Counted from the first letter of the stretch, positions 28,077 to 37,519 are shown. The stretch: DNA of 64,000 nucleotides from JANQRA01 sp035762545 (GCA_035762545.1 DASTOM010000019.1:62001-126000), one strand, 5' to 3'. Numbers and translations: made by a program. Notes: generated from the sequence alone by a model not told the origin.

Positions 28077-29576
28077 CTAGGTGTCGGTGGTGCGGACATG
28101 ACGACGCATCACGAACCAAGACACAACCAACAAGACCAAGGCGTAGAGGGTCAACCCGGCGATCACCAGCCGGTTGGGGGTGAGTCCACCGAACATGATG
28201 TCCTCTAGTGCTTCGATCCCGTAGGTACCGGGGATCAGATAGGAGACGACCCTCACCGCAGGAACTAGTTGACCCAGAGGGATCATGAACCCGGTGAAGA
28301 AGATGGACGCCAGCAGCACGATCATCGTGTATTGGACAGCCTGGGTGTCAGTTTTCGACACCGCTGAGAGTACGAAGCCCAGTCCGACGGAAGCCGAGAT
28401 CACCAATACCAGGGTGAGCACGAAAAAGACGGGGTCGCCCCGAATCGCGAGGCCGAACGCCAGCATTGCGCCGGTCAGGACAGCTGCCACTGTCCCCGCG
28501 ATCACGACGAAGGCGATGAACTTCCCGACAAGTATCTCCGTCGGCTTCAAAGGAGACACCCGGAACAACTCCGTGAGACCGAGTTGGCGTTCACGGACCA
28601 GCGAGAGCGAGGCGAAGGTGATCGCCAGGTGTTGGACGAGGATGATCAGGGCGCCGGGGGCGTAGTAGAGCGCCGGGGAGTCCGGCAATGTCGAGATGTC
28701 TTCGACGGTGACCCCGAACGGCCGCACCAGCAGATCGGGGTCAATGGCCAGCAATCGGTCCAGGGCGTCTTCGAGAGTGGCCAGGTCTTCCTCGAACTGG
28801 CGTGCCGAATCGATTGCCGAGTCACCGGAGGTTGCTTCCAGTTGGGTGCGGAGGTCGGCGAAGAGATCGGCCTGTTCCGTGCCCAGGGCTTCACCCACCG
28901 CCTCCAAGAGGGCACCGGACGCGATGGTCTCCGTCTCGAGGCGATTGAGTGAGTCGAGGATGGTGTCTCGCGCCTCGTCGGCAGCCGCGGCGTCTTCGCT
29001 CTCCAGTGCAGAAACCAGCGAGGTAGTGCTGTCGCGGAGGGTGTCGATGGTCACATCTGCCTCCTCTGCCTGCGACTGCCCTGTGGCGACCACCTCCGTG
29101 AGGACGAGGCGATTCAGCTCGTCGACCGAGAGCCGGGCGAGCAAGGTGATCGAGCTCCTTATCACCGGGTCGGCCTCTGAGTGCACGACCAAGAACTCGG
29201 CCCGTTCTCCCTCCTCGATGGACGTGATGGCATCCCCCGGACCGATGATGAGAATGTCGACGTCACCGCCTCGGAGTTGCGCTCTTGCGTCCGTGACGTC
29301 CGTGGTGGTCCCCACCAGATCGATTGCGTCCCCGAATGCCTCGTCGAAGTCCTCTTCTTCGACGGCGAAGCCGGCGTTATCCGATGGCAAGACCAACAAA
29401 GTTCGAAACGGCGGTGGGTCGGTCCGATAGCCGAGTCCGAAAATGAGGAGGATGGCGAATGGTGCGAGGATGAGCGTCAGGATGAGCCGGGGTTGTCGGA
29501 ACACGCCACGCAACTCGCGGGCTAAGAACCCCGATGTTCTCGCGACGCTGGCCCTCAGACCCTGATCAGCGGCCAT
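28077..29576 (-). CDS. ABC-2 type exporter permease with large extracytoplasmic domain
   Basis: 499 residues. One TM helix near 30-50 (LILTLILAPFAILLIFGLGY) is followed by a hydrophilic stretch of about 260 residues rich in Asp/Glu/Ala, then five C-terminal TM helices, the plan of ABC-2 exporters of the YhgE/DrrB-like kind. The external region contains long acidic helices (SLVSALESEDAAAADEA). Its start overlaps the ATPase gene by 11 nt, so both are translated from one message. Substrate unknown; drug, lipid or glycoconjugate export is typical. Confidence 0.85.
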   Translation of the reverse strand: MAADQGLRASVARTSGFLARELRGVFRQPRLILTLILAPFAILLIFGLGYRTDPPPFRTLLVLPSDNAGFAVEEEDFDEAFGDAIDLVGTTTDVTDARAQLRGGDVDILIIGPGDAITSIEEGERAEFLVVHSEADPVIRSSITLLARLSVDELNRLVLTEVVATGQSQAEEADVTIDTLRDSTTSLVSALESEDAAAADEARDTILDSLNRLETETIASGALLEAVGEALGTEQADLFADLRTQLEATSGDSAIDSARQFEEDLATLEDALDRLLAIDPDLLVRPFGVTVEDISTLPDSPALYYAPGALIILVQHLAITFASLSLVRERQLGLTELFRVSPLKPTEILVGKFIAFVVIAGTVAAVLTGAMLAFGLAIRGDPVFFVLTLVLVISASVGLGFVLSAVSKTDTQAVQYTMIVLLASIFFTGFMIPLGQLVPAVRVVSYLIPGTYGIEALEDIMFGGLTPNRLVIAGLTLYALVLLVVSWFVMRRHVRTTDT

Positions 29577-30561
29577 TGGTTCTCGCGGAGGCGACGTCTG
29601 GGGCCGTTTCGGTTTCGTCCTGGGACTCGTCTTCGTGTCTCTCGACGACCTTGACGAACACGTCGTCGAAGCTGGGGACGTAAGCCTCGCTTTCGTCGAT
29701 GGTCACACCTTGCTCCTCGCCCCAGCGGGCGATGGCGGGTCCGGCGGTGCCGGCGTCGTCGACCACCAGCCTCACGGTCCTCGAGTCGATGCGTTCCAGC
29801 GTCTGGCCGCCGATCGCCCGATTCAACGAATCGAGAGTGTCCGAGGGCACAGGTGAGCCGAAGACGATGTCGACCAACTCTCCGTCGTAGGCGGCGCGAC
29901 GCAAGCCCTCAGGAGTCTCGAATAGGAGCATGCGACCATCGGCGAGGACTGCCACATAGTCACAGTCGGCGGCTTCGCCCACGTACTGCGTGGTGACTAT
30001 GAGCGTCGCTCCCGCTTCCGAGATCTCGTGGAGTCGGTCCCAGATACGGCGTCGCAACACAGGGTCGATCCCCGCAGTGGGTTCGTCCAGGAACATCAGC
30101 TCGGGAGCGTGGGCCAGGGTCGCGGCGAGCATGAGCCGTCTCTGTTCGCCACCGGAGGCTTGCGGCGGGCGTCGGTCCATCGCATCGCCGAGGTCGAGGA
30201 AGTCGGTGAGGTCGTCCAAGCGACTCCGCACACCTCTGCCCAATCCGTAGAGGGAGGCAGCGAAACGCAGGTTCTGTGCCAGAGTCAGATCGGGGTAGAG
30301 GATGGCGTGCTGAGGCATGTAACCGAGCCGGGCTCTGGTGTCGGAGTCGAACTCGGTTGGTTCCCCCCCGAGAACCTCGACCGAGCCTCGGTCAGGTCGC
30401 AGCAGCCCGCAGAACAGTCTCACCGTGGTCGTCTTTCCCGATCCACTGGGGCCGATGAACCCCACGATTTTTCCTTGCGGAATCGTCAGGTCGAGATCGA
30501 ATACGCCGGCGTCGGGCGTGAACGACTTGGTCAGACCCTCCGACACCACCACAGGTTCCAT
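29566..30561 (-). CDS. ABC transporter ATP-binding subunit
   Basis: 331 residues. Walker A GPSGSGKTT is at 37-45, Q-loop near YMPQHAILYPDLT (81-93), signature SGGEQRR at 136-142, Walker B LMFLDE at 155-160, and a following D-loop and H-switch region (IVTTQYV). A C-terminal extension of about 110 residues with a small alpha/beta subdomain is typical of exporter ATPases. It is the first gene of the minus-strand exporter operon, overlaps the permease start and is divergent from the helical membrane protein at 30636. Confidence 0.92.
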   Translation of the reverse strand: MEPVVVSEGLTKSFTPDAGVFDLDLTIPQGKIVGFIGPSGSGKTTTVRLFCGLLRPDRGSVEVLGGEPTEFDSDTRARLGYMPQHAILYPDLTLAQNLRFAASLYGLGRGVRSRLDDLTDFLDLGDAMDRRPPQASGGEQRRLMLAATLAHAPELMFLDEPTAGIDPVLRRRIWDRLHEISEAGATLIVTTQYVGEAADCDYVAVLADGRMLLFETPEGLRRAAYDGELVDIVFGSPVPSDTLDSLNRAIGGQTLERIDSRTVRLVVDDAGTAGPAIARWGEEQGVTIDESEAYVPSFDDVFVKVVERHEDESQDETETAPDVASARTNGR

Positions 30562-30635
30562 AGGAATGGGACATACCCGTCCTCACGAGCGGGGAAACGG
30601 TTTGACCCGGCCCCAGGTCGGGGTAGATCCAAGGA

Positions 30636-31529
30636 ATGGTGGAAGAACCTGTCATTGCCAGCACGACAGCCGAGATCGGGAGTCGAAGACGATTCCTCCG
30701 CGGTGCCGGCTTCGCCATGTTCGTGATCGGCGCGGCAGTCCTGGTGGGAGGTCTCCTTTGGGTCCAGGCGCTCACTGTCGATCTCAGAGCAACCGTGGCG
30801 GTGACCGCAATCGCAATGGACACCGTGGAAGACACGGTGGCCCTTGCGGGCGCCCTGGCCGATGGCGCCAGTGATGCGATCAACTCCGCTTCCGACGCAG
30901 CTGCCGACACCGCAGCGGCCACCAGCGCGGCCTCGGCAGGGATGGTTGATCTGAGTTCGTTCCTGGAGGTGGAGCTCTCGAGCAACATAGAGGCGATCAG
31001 ACAGGCGTTACCAGGGGCTATCGGCGCCGCCACCGCAATCGATTCGACCCTGGGCGCCCTCTCCTTCGTGGGGCTCGACTACTCGCCCGACGAGCCGTTC
31101 GCCGATTCGTTGCGGCGGATCCAATCCGCGCTCGACGAGCTTCCGGAGGGGATCAGGGAACAGAGCGAGGTGCTCACCGAACTGGGTCCCATCTCGGCAG
31201 ACATGGCGTCCGGAGTCGCAGCCCTGGCCGGGGATCTCGGCGAACTGACGTCGACACTGGGGCAGATGGACGAGCTGACCGACCAGTATTCCTCGGCCGT
31301 CGCCGCAGCCGATGCAGCAGTGACCGAAACAGCCAACTCCCTGAACACGACGATGTTCCTGCTCCGTGTGGTTGTCGTCATCACAGCCGCGGGTGCCGTG
31401 CTCGTCGGGGTCGCCTTGCTTTCGGTCGACCGAATCGTCGGCTTGCTGGTGTCAGAAGATGACCTCGATCGAGGGGAGGTCGTCGTGGCTGTTCACGGGG
31501 CGTCGACAGTGAGCGTGGACCCCGAGTAG
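30636..31529 (+). CDS. Two-TM membrane protein with long extracytoplasmic helical region
   Basis: 297 residues. One TM helix at about 25-47 and another at about 247-268 flank roughly 200 residues of Ala/Asp/Ser-rich helical sequence, followed by a short cytoplasmic tail. The layout (TM, long outside coil, TM) resembles chemoreceptor-like ectodomains or the extracytoplasmic insert of the adjacent ABC-2 permease. No signalling or enzymatic domain is evident and the family is not recognised. It is divergent from the ABC ATPase gene with a 74-nt shared upstream region, hinting at joint regulation. Confidence 0.7.
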   Translation: MVEEPVIASTTAEIGSRRRFLRGAGFAMFVIGAAVLVGGLLWVQALTVDLRATVAVTAIAMDTVEDTVALAGALADGASDAINSASDAAADTAAATSAASAGMVDLSSFLEVELSSNIEAIRQALPGAIGAATAIDSTLGALSFVGLDYSPDEPFADSLRRIQSALDELPEGIREQSEVLTELGPISADMASGVAALAGDLGELTSTLGQMDELTDQYSSAVAAADAAVTETANSLNTTMFLLRVVVVITAAGAVLVGVALLSVDRIVGLLVSEDDLDRGEVVVAVHGASTVSVDPE

Positions 31530-31599
31530 CAAGATCTCTCACACGCCGGATTCTGCGTCGCAATCCGCAAGCTGACCCGGCTCGACGAGACGAACCTGA

Positions 31600-33081
31600 T
31601 CAGCCGGTGGTGGTCAGTCCCTGTGCGTTGGGACCCCGTTTGGCGAGTCGGGCTTCCGTTAGGTGGCGACGGAGCCTGGCCGCACTGAGCCATCCCAGCG
31701 AGGAAAGCGCCAGCCCCACGGCGATCGTGGTGGCGTACCCGTCTTCTACGGCGGCGGCGGCTTCCGAGGACGCCGCCTCCGACCCGGCGAGAAGCTCGCG
31801 AACCAGGCTCAAGTCACCGAGTTGGTTGGCGACGACGAAGAGGAGCACGGCGCCTCCGACGGCGGCGCCAAACGTGAAGCCCTGGTTGCGGGCGAAGAGA
31901 TGGGCCGCCCCCACCCGCCCCATCCGCGACGACTCGGTGACGGCGCGAAGCAAGGTGAGCGCGGCGTTGGTGGTCATCCCGACACCCACCCCGGCGGCGA
32001 AGAACACGAAGAACGTCAGCGGCAGGGCCGCGTCGAATGCGACCGCAACCCATGCCAGGGCGAGAGCCGGGATGTTGATCATGAACCCGAGGACCATCAC
32101 CCACGACTCGGAATGGCGGTCGCCGAGACGGCTCGACAGGGTGGCACCGGTGGTCCAGCCCACTGTCAGGGGCAAAACCGACCATGCGGTCACGGCCGAG
32201 GACGCCCCCCGACCGGCTCTGACGAACAGCGGGATGTAGTCGCTCATCGCCATCGTGCCCATCAGCATCAGGGCCGTCGAGAGGGCGAGACCCCGGTAGG
32301 GCTGGGGGACGATGTGCTCCAGCCTGACCAACGGGTGAGGCGTGCGGCGGGCGTGCACCACGTAGAGGGCCGTGGCGAGTGCGGCGCCACCCAGCCAGTA
32401 GAGGGAGGCCAGCGACAGTGAGTCGACTGCGAACAGGCTGGTGACCGTCAGGGCAGCGACCAACACGATTCCCACCAGATCGATGCGACCTTCGCGGTCG
32501 CCGTAAGGACCGGGAAAGATCCGCCATCCGGCGATCAGGGCGAGGATCCCCAAAGGCAGGTTGATGAACAGCACCCAATGCCAGCTGAGGAAGGTGAGCA
32601 TCGCGGCGGCGATCGCGGGGCCGGCCACACCCATCACTCCCCAGACGGTGGCGTTGGCAGCGAACGCCCGGCTGACCAGGTGCGACGGGTATACGAGAGA
32701 GATCGCGGCCGTGCCGGTAGAGATGACCAAACCGCCTCCAATCCCCTGAATCGCGCGCAACCCCACCAGCATCGGCATCGAGGTCGAGAACCCGGCCGCA
32801 AATCCGCTGGCGGCGAAGACGATCACCGCGATCCGGAACATGCGGGAGACGCCGACGCTGTCGATGAAAGGTCCGGCGACCACCGTGGACAGGCTCGAGG
32901 TCAGGAGATAGACGGTGATCACCCAAGGGAGCAGTTCGATGTCTCCCAGGTCGCCGGCGATCTCGGGTAGGGCGGCAGCCAGACCGAGGGCCTGGAACGA
33001 AGCGAGAGCGGCGGTGGCGAAGACCGCGATCGAGGCGGGTAACAGCTCCCGGGAGAGGATCCGGGATGGGGACGGAGTCAC
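31600..33081 (-). CDS. MFS drug/metabolite exporter, 14-TM DHA2 (EmrB) type
   Basis: 493 residues with about 14 hydrophobic segments. The second-helix loop shows GPFIDSVGVSRMFRIAV, and helix 5 carries the antiporter-type GPAIAAAML segment found in DHA2 proteins. Proton-driven efflux of small hydrophobic compounds is the usual role. The start is GTG 33081. It lies 37 nt downstream of the zinc-ribbon gene on the same strand and converges with the gene ending at 31529; no hairpin was seen in that 70-nt gap. Confidence 0.85.
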   Translation of the reverse strand: MTPSPSRILSRELLPASIAVFATAALASFQALGLAAALPEIAGDLGDIELLPWVITVYLLTSSLSTVVAGPFIDSVGVSRMFRIAVIVFAASGFAAGFSTSMPMLVGLRAIQGIGGGLVISTGTAAISLVYPSHLVSRAFAANATVWGVMGVAGPAIAAAMLTFLSWHWVLFINLPLGILALIAGWRIFPGPYGDREGRIDLVGIVLVAALTVTSLFAVDSLSLASLYWLGGAALATALYVVHARRTPHPLVRLEHIVPQPYRGLALSTALMLMGTMAMSDYIPLFVRAGRGASSAVTAWSVLPLTVGWTTGATLSSRLGDRHSESWVMVLGFMINIPALALAWVAVAFDAALPLTFFVFFAAGVGVGMTTNAALTLLRAVTESSRMGRVGAAHLFARNQGFTFGAAVGGAVLLFVVANQLGDLSLVRELLAGSEAASSEAAAAVEDGYATTIAVGLALSSLGWLSAARLRRHLTEARLAKRGPNAQGLTTTG

Positions 33082-33118
33082 TGCCGGGCAGAGTAGATCC
33101 GCCCGGAGCGTTGCAGTG

Positions 33119-33406
33119 TCAGGCGGTCTCTTCGATCCAGAGGGCCGGGTGGGTCGAGCCTACGACCCGCGGGTCGTAAGTGTTGTTGCAACTGAAACAC
33201 TCGACGTAGTCGCCGACCACCCGGCCGGGGAAGACCTTGAGACCGAACACTGTGCGCCACTCCCGGACGTGGTAGTGGTAATAGGCGCGGTGGACTCGCT
33301 CGGCGGCGCAGGCGAAGATGCCGCCTGCGATCGACCTGGTCACGGTTGCCCGACCCACGATGCGTCCGATCATTGACCCAACACGAGCATGGCTGACCCG
33401 TTGCAT
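33119..33406 (-). CDS. Small zinc-ribbon protein
   Basis: 95 residues. The centre reads WRTVFGLKVFPGRVVGDYVE, then CFSCNNTYDPRVV with a C-x2-C pair, matching the pattern of small zinc-ribbon family proteins in which a hydrophobic strand precedes VECxxC. The N-terminus has a further cysteine (IFACAAERVH) that might complete a metal site. Function unknown. It sits between the cyclase (47 nt upstream) and the MFS exporter (37 nt downstream) in a compact minus-strand run. Confidence 0.65.
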   Translation of the reverse strand: MQRVSHARVGSMIGRIVGRATVTRSIAGGIFACAAERVHRAYYHYHVREWRTVFGLKVFPGRVVGDYVECFSCNNTYDPRVVGSTHPALWIEETA

Positions 33407-33453
33407 GTTCTTTCATCGGCACCCGCGACCGGATTGATTAGGGGTCTGGAGAC

Positions 33454-34707
33454 TTATTCGACGGATCGAGTCGATCCGAGCAGAAACCAGGTCCGCACCC
33501 GACCCCGGCCTTTCACCTCGACCAGACCCCGCTCCTCGGTCTCGAACCGGTCTGAGACCAGGTCGTGGGTCCGGGCGGTGATCTGGATGCGGCCGGGTTC
33601 TCCGCTGGTCTCCATCCGACTGGCGAGATTGACCGTGTCGCCCCAGAGGTCGTAGCTGAATTTCTGGCGTCCGATGATCCCCGCCATCACCGGCCCGGAG
33701 GCGATCCCGATCCGCATCTCGATGTGACGCCCGGCGAATTCGCCGCTCTCGACACGGTCTCTCATTCCCAGCGCGAGTTCGCATATCGCCGTGGCGTGGT
33801 CGTCCCGGGGCACGGGGACCCCTGCGGCGACCATGTAGGCATCACCGATCGTCTTTATCTTCTCCAATCCGCACGCGGCCACCAGGTCGTCGAACGCGGT
33901 GAACACCGAGTTGAGCAGCTCCACCACCTCCACCGGCTCCAATTCGGCGGCAAGCGGAGTGAAACCGGCCACGTCGGCGAACAGGATCGATGCCGCCGAG
34001 TACTCGTCGGCGATCAGTCGCTCCGACCTACGCAGCCGATCGGCGATGGGCACTGGCAGGATGTTGTGCAGGAGTGTCTCGGTCTGGCGGAAGAGACGTC
34101 CCGACTGTCTCACGAAGTAGTAGAGAACGACGTAGACGAACGTGCCCACGACGAGCAAGTTGAAGAGCGCCAGATACTCCCGGTTGGGAAGTGCCTCGTA
34201 CAACGGTTCGACCACAGTCGAGACGGCTGCTGCGGTGATGGTCCCCACGATGAAGACGGCGAGCCAGAAGTGTGACCGGCGGTCGGCGAAGATCGCCACC
34301 GCGGCGAGGACGACGAGGACGGCCCAGATGGTGTTGTTCGCCGACTCGAAGACTCCTCCGAACAGGACGATCGTCACCATGGTCGTCAACATGCTTCCGG
34401 CGGCGATCCAATGCATCACGGCGGGGAAGGTCCTGGGATCGCGCGCCATGGCAGTCAGCGAGATCACCGCTGCGATGATCGGGATCGTCAGTGTGACCGC
34501 GGCCCACGGAGCGTCGAAGACGACCATCTGATACACCGAGACGATCGAGGTGAGAAGCGACGCCCAGACCCCACCTGTGAAGAGCTTCTTGGTGCGCACC
34601 ACCTCGGGGCGGTCCTCCTCGAGGACCGCGGTGGACACGAGACGGTCGAGGAGGTGGTCTCTCCCGCGGTCGGGGTCTGGCTCAGGGGAGAACGCGGGTG
34701 CACTCAT
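33454..34707 (-). CDS. Membrane-bound class III adenylate cyclase (six TM + catalytic domain)
   Basis: 417 residues. A charged 40-residue N-terminus precedes six hydrophobic segments (about 44-198), the linker LLHNILPVPIADRLR (212-226), and the catalytic domain. Residues D245 (FADVAGF), K285, D289, D353 (YDLWG), N360 and R364 are all canonical. The linker LLHNILP and the YDLWG(D/E)xVN.ASRME region are closest to those of the cyclase at 842-2107, suggesting a duplication. The LLM oxidoreductase stop lies 63 nt upstream and the zinc-ribbon gene 47 nt downstream, so it may belong to a four-gene operon. Confidence 0.88.
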   Translation of the reverse strand: MSAPAFSPEPDPDRGRDHLLDRLVSTAVLEEDRPEVVRTKKLFTGGVWASLLTSIVSVYQMVVFDAPWAAVTLTIPIIAAVISLTAMARDPRTFPAVMHWIAAGSMLTTMVTIVLFGGVFESANNTIWAVLVVLAAVAIFADRRSHFWLAVFIVGTITAAAVSTVVEPLYEALPNREYLALFNLLVVGTFVYVVLYYFVRQSGRLFRQTETLLHNILPVPIADRLRRSERLIADEYSAASILFADVAGFTPLAAELEPVEVVELLNSVFTAFDDLVAACGLEKIKTIGDAYMVAAGVPVPRDDHATAICELALGMRDRVESGEFAGRHIEMRIGIASGPVMAGIIGRQKFSYDLWGDTVNLASRMETSGEPGRIQITARTHDLVSDRFETEERGLVEVKGRGRVRTWFLLGSTRSVE

Positions 34708-34770
34708 CGGCGCCGGAAACGTAGCCGGGGTGTGGCCCCCAGCACACCGAGCCCGAGGCCCTTCATCGGC

Positions 34771-35814
34771 TCATCCCTTGGCCATCCTTGCCAGCAGCCT
34801 GCACTGCGCGACCCGCTCCTCAGCTGTCCTTCCGGTGAAAAGGACGTTCAGGGTGGTGACGCCGGCGGCCCGGTATGCGTCGATCCGGTCTGCGACGAAG
34901 GTCTCGGAGCCGCATAGGTTCCCCAACTCCAGGTACTCATCGGGAATCGCCGCCTCTGCCTCTTCCTTGCGGCCTGACAGATAGAGGTCCTGTACCTCTG
35001 CCGCCTCCTTTCCGTAGCCCATCGCCACGAACAGGTCGTTGTAGAAGTTCTTTCCCCTCGCTCCCATGCCACCGACGTACAGCGCAACCTGTGGCCGCGC
35101 CAGGTCTCGGGCAGACTCCATGCCGTCACCGATGGCGACCAGACCACCGGCGTACACCTCCAACTCACCGAGGTCCACCTCCCGGTTGGCCTGGCCCCGT
35201 GCGAGTGCCTGACCCCAGATCGTCCCGGAGTGTTCCGGGACGAAGAAGGCCGGCAGCCAACCGTCCGCCTTGGCTGCGGTCAGCTCCACCGACTTCGGCC
35301 CGAGTCCGGCGACGACGATCGGGATCCGATCTCGGGTCATCCTGCCGATGATCTTCAGGGGCTTGCCGAGGCCGGTTCCCGCCTCCGGTGGAAGGGGGAC
35401 GCGATAGAGGTCGCCTTCGTGGACCAGCGCCTCCCGCCTCCACACCGAACGGCAGATGTCGATGATCTCTGAGATCCGCGCCACTGGTGCGTCGTAGGGG
35501 ACACCGTGGAACCCCTCGATCACCTGTGGTCCGCTCGCTCCGAGACCGAGGACGGCCCGACCCCCGGAGAGCTGGTCGAGCCCCGCCGCGGTCATCGCCA
35601 GCAGCGACGGGGTGCGGGTGTAGATCGGGAGGATCCCTGAGCCGATAGTGACCTTCTCTGTTCGGGCCGCGATGAAGCCCATCGCGGTGGCCGCGTCGAC
35701 CGTGTATGCCTCAGGCACCCAGACGTGGTCGAGCCCTGCTTTCTCCAGCGCCACTATCTCGTCGACCGCTCCGGCGAATCCGTCGGAGTAGTCGAGCAGG
35801 GTTGAAATTCGCAT
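34771..35814 (-). CDS. LLM-class F420-dependent oxidoreductase
   Basis: 347 residues with the luciferase-like TIM-barrel pattern. After MRISTLLDYSDGF come LEKAGLDHVWVPEAY, IAARTEKVTIGSGILPIYTR, LDQLSGGRAVLGLGASGPQV and VAGLGPKSVELTAAKADGWL, as in actinobacterial F420-dependent dehydrogenases and reductases of the methylene-tetrahydromethanopterin reductase-like group. The start ATG 35814 was chosen because the family begins directly with this beta strand; the frame is open 50 codons further upstream without coding character. Substrate unknown. It leads the possible minus-strand operon with cyclase, zinc-ribbon and MFS genes. Confidence 0.88.
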   Translation of the reverse strand: MRISTLLDYSDGFAGAVDEIVALEKAGLDHVWVPEAYTVDAATAMGFIAARTEKVTIGSGILPIYTRTPSLLAMTAAGLDQLSGGRAVLGLGASGPQVIEGFHGVPYDAPVARISEIIDICRSVWRREALVHEGDLYRVPLPPEAGTGLGKPLKIIGRMTRDRIPIVVAGLGPKSVELTAAKADGWLPAFFVPEHSGTIWGQALARGQANREVDLGELEVYAGGLVAIGDGMESARDLARPQVALYVGGMGARGKNFYNDLFVAMGYGKEAAEVQDLYLSGRKEEAEAAIPDEYLELGNLCGSETFVADRIDAYRAAGVTTLNVLFTGRTAEERVAQCRLLARMAKG

Positions 35815-35972
35815 CAGGGGCAGGCCACGGTCACGGGCCAGGCAACCTAGCCCTGACGGCCTGGTCACGCCACAAATCGATACCACCCCGGTCGTGTATC
35901 CGTGGACGCGAAGATCCGTCGACGAAGCGGGACGATTCGCTCCGGAGTGGGTCGGTAGTGTCACCCGTCGGC

Positions 35973-36338
35973 ATGACCGTTCGAAAGCGCATCCTTCTCG
36001 CGGACGACTCCAACGTCGTCACCACGATCCTCGCCACGTCGCTCCAGAAGGAGGGGTTCGATGTCGAGATCGCGTTCGACGGGCAGACCGCCTTCGAGCT
36101 CGGGAGGGATGGTGAGTTCGATCTCGCCGTCCTGGATCAGATGATGCCCGGTCTCCTCGGGCTGGAGGTGATCGAACAATGGCACGAGGCAGGGGTTGTC
36201 TTTCCCGTCCTGATCCTGACCGCGGTCGCTGACGAGACCATGGCAGTGCAGAGCATCCAGTTGGGTGCCGCCGACTTCGTGAGAAAGCCCTTCCATCTGC
36301 CCGAGTTGATCGCGAGAATTCGCAGCCGTCTCGTCTGA
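35973..36338 (+). CDS. Stand-alone response-regulator receiver domain
   Basis: 121 residues, a CheY-like receiver with no output domain. The acidic pocket D11/D12 (LADDSN), phosphoacceptor D55 (LAVLDQMMPG), T83 (ILTA) and K105 (RKP) are all present, so phosphorylation should be possible. Start ATG 35973; an in-frame GTG at 35958 is an alternative. It is followed after 38 nt by the HEAT-repeat gene and then by the overlapping glycosyltransferase gene. A role as phospho-switch for polysaccharide synthesis is inferred from context. No histidine kinase lies next to it. Confidence 0.9.
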   Translation: MTVRKRILLADDSNVVTTILATSLQKEGFDVEIAFDGQTAFELGRDGEFDLAVLDQMMPGLLGLEVIEQWHEAGVVFPVLILTAVADETMAVQSIQLGAADFVRKPFHLPELIARIRSRLV

Positions 36339-36376
36339 TCTCTCAATGGTTTCCCCCGGGGTGCCGATGATCTCGT

Positions 36377-37519
36377 GTGAGCCCCAATCTCGCCGTCACC
36401 GTCGCCATCGTCGTGCTCCTGGTCGACGTCCTGTTGTTCGTGGCACTCATCGTGCTCAAGACCTATCACCGCCGTCGGGTCCGACGCCACGACGAGCGTC
36501 GCAACCGGTACATACAGGTTCTCAGCAAGCATCTCGCCTTCGAGCATGCCGTAGATCCGATCCCGCCCGAAGCGGGTGAGGACGAAGCCTTCATCGACGC
36601 GGTCATCGACCTGCGCAACACCCTCACCGGGGTCGAGGTCCGCAAGCTATCTGTCATAGCCAACCGGTATGACTTGATCGAACGACAGTCGAAGCGACTG
36701 CGCAACAAGCTCCTGGTGACTCGGCGGCTGCGAGCAGCTGTGTCCCTCGCCGAGTTGGGAAACGATCAGTCCGCAAGAGTGTTGATGGACCATCTGGATG
36801 ACCGCGTCGCCGAGGTGAGGATCCAAGCCGCACGCGGCCTGGCCCGTATCGGCTACACGCCCGCAATCGATCGCATCGTCGACCGGCTGGAGTCCGAAGA
36901 CCCCTGGGTCCGGGCGCGCTTTGGTGACTCGTTGGCGACTTTCGGTCCCCAGGCGACCCAGCCGCTGATGGTCTATGTCCGGGTCAACCATGCCGCGGGC
37001 GACATCCAAGCCGTGGTTCAGGCGATCACGACCCTGTCGGTGATCGGCGACCACAGCGTCGGCCCGCAGCTCGCAGAGGTCCTGGAGAGGTCGACGAGAC
37101 CCGAGGTCCAGATCGCGGCCGTGGGAGCGCTCGGCTCCGTCGGAGGCAGTCACAGTCTCGATTCCCTCCTCAAGGCCCTTCACGCCGAGGACTGGAGGGT
37201 CCGGGCCAAGGCGGCCACCTCCCTCGGCATGATCGGCGACCCTGCGGCCGCCCATCCGCTCGCGGCGGCTCTCGAAGACGAAGCCTGGTGGGTGCGGAGG
37301 AACTCGGCCGCGGCGCTGGCCCGGATGGCTGGCGGAACCCAGCTTCTCTATCGGGCTCTGACTTCTCCCGACATGTTCGCAAGGGACGCCGCGGCCGAAG
37401 CGCTCGAGGATGTCGGGGGGCTGGCCCGGGCCCGTCAGCGCCACGAGGAAGGGTCCGCCACCGAGGACGAGCGCCGACTGTTGCGGCACATGAGAACCGT
37501 CAGGGCGTTGTCGGCATGA
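36377..37519 (+). CDS. Membrane-anchored HEAT-repeat protein
   Basis: 380 residues. One N-terminal TM helix (about 4-26) leads into a basic, then helical cytoplasmic region. From about 125 to 350 there are tandem HEAT/PBS-lyase-type repeats, with recurring units such as VRIQAARGLARIG, VQIAAVGALGSVG, VRAKAATSLGMIG and VRRNSAAALARM. These scaffolds bind proteins. The start is GTG 36377. The stop overlaps the glycosyltransferase start (ATGA, 37516-37519), indicating coupling. The probable job is to link the receiver protein upstream to the glycosyltransferase, which is inference from order only. Confidence 0.82.
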   Translation: MSPNLAVTVAIVVLLVDVLLFVALIVLKTYHRRRVRRHDERRNRYIQVLSKHLAFEHAVDPIPPEAGEDEAFIDAVIDLRNTLTGVEVRKLSVIANRYDLIERQSKRLRNKLLVTRRLRAAVSLAELGNDQSARVLMDHLDDRVAEVRIQAARGLARIGYTPAIDRIVDRLESEDPWVRARFGDSLATFGPQATQPLMVYVRVNHAAGDIQAVVQAITTLSVIGDHSVGPQLAEVLERSTRPEVQIAAVGALGSVGGSHSLDSLLKALHAEDWRVRAKAATSLGMIGDPAAAHPLAAALEDEAWWVRRNSAAALARMAGGTQLLYRALTSPDMFARDAAAEALEDVGGLARARQRHEEGSATEDERRLLRHMRTVRALSA

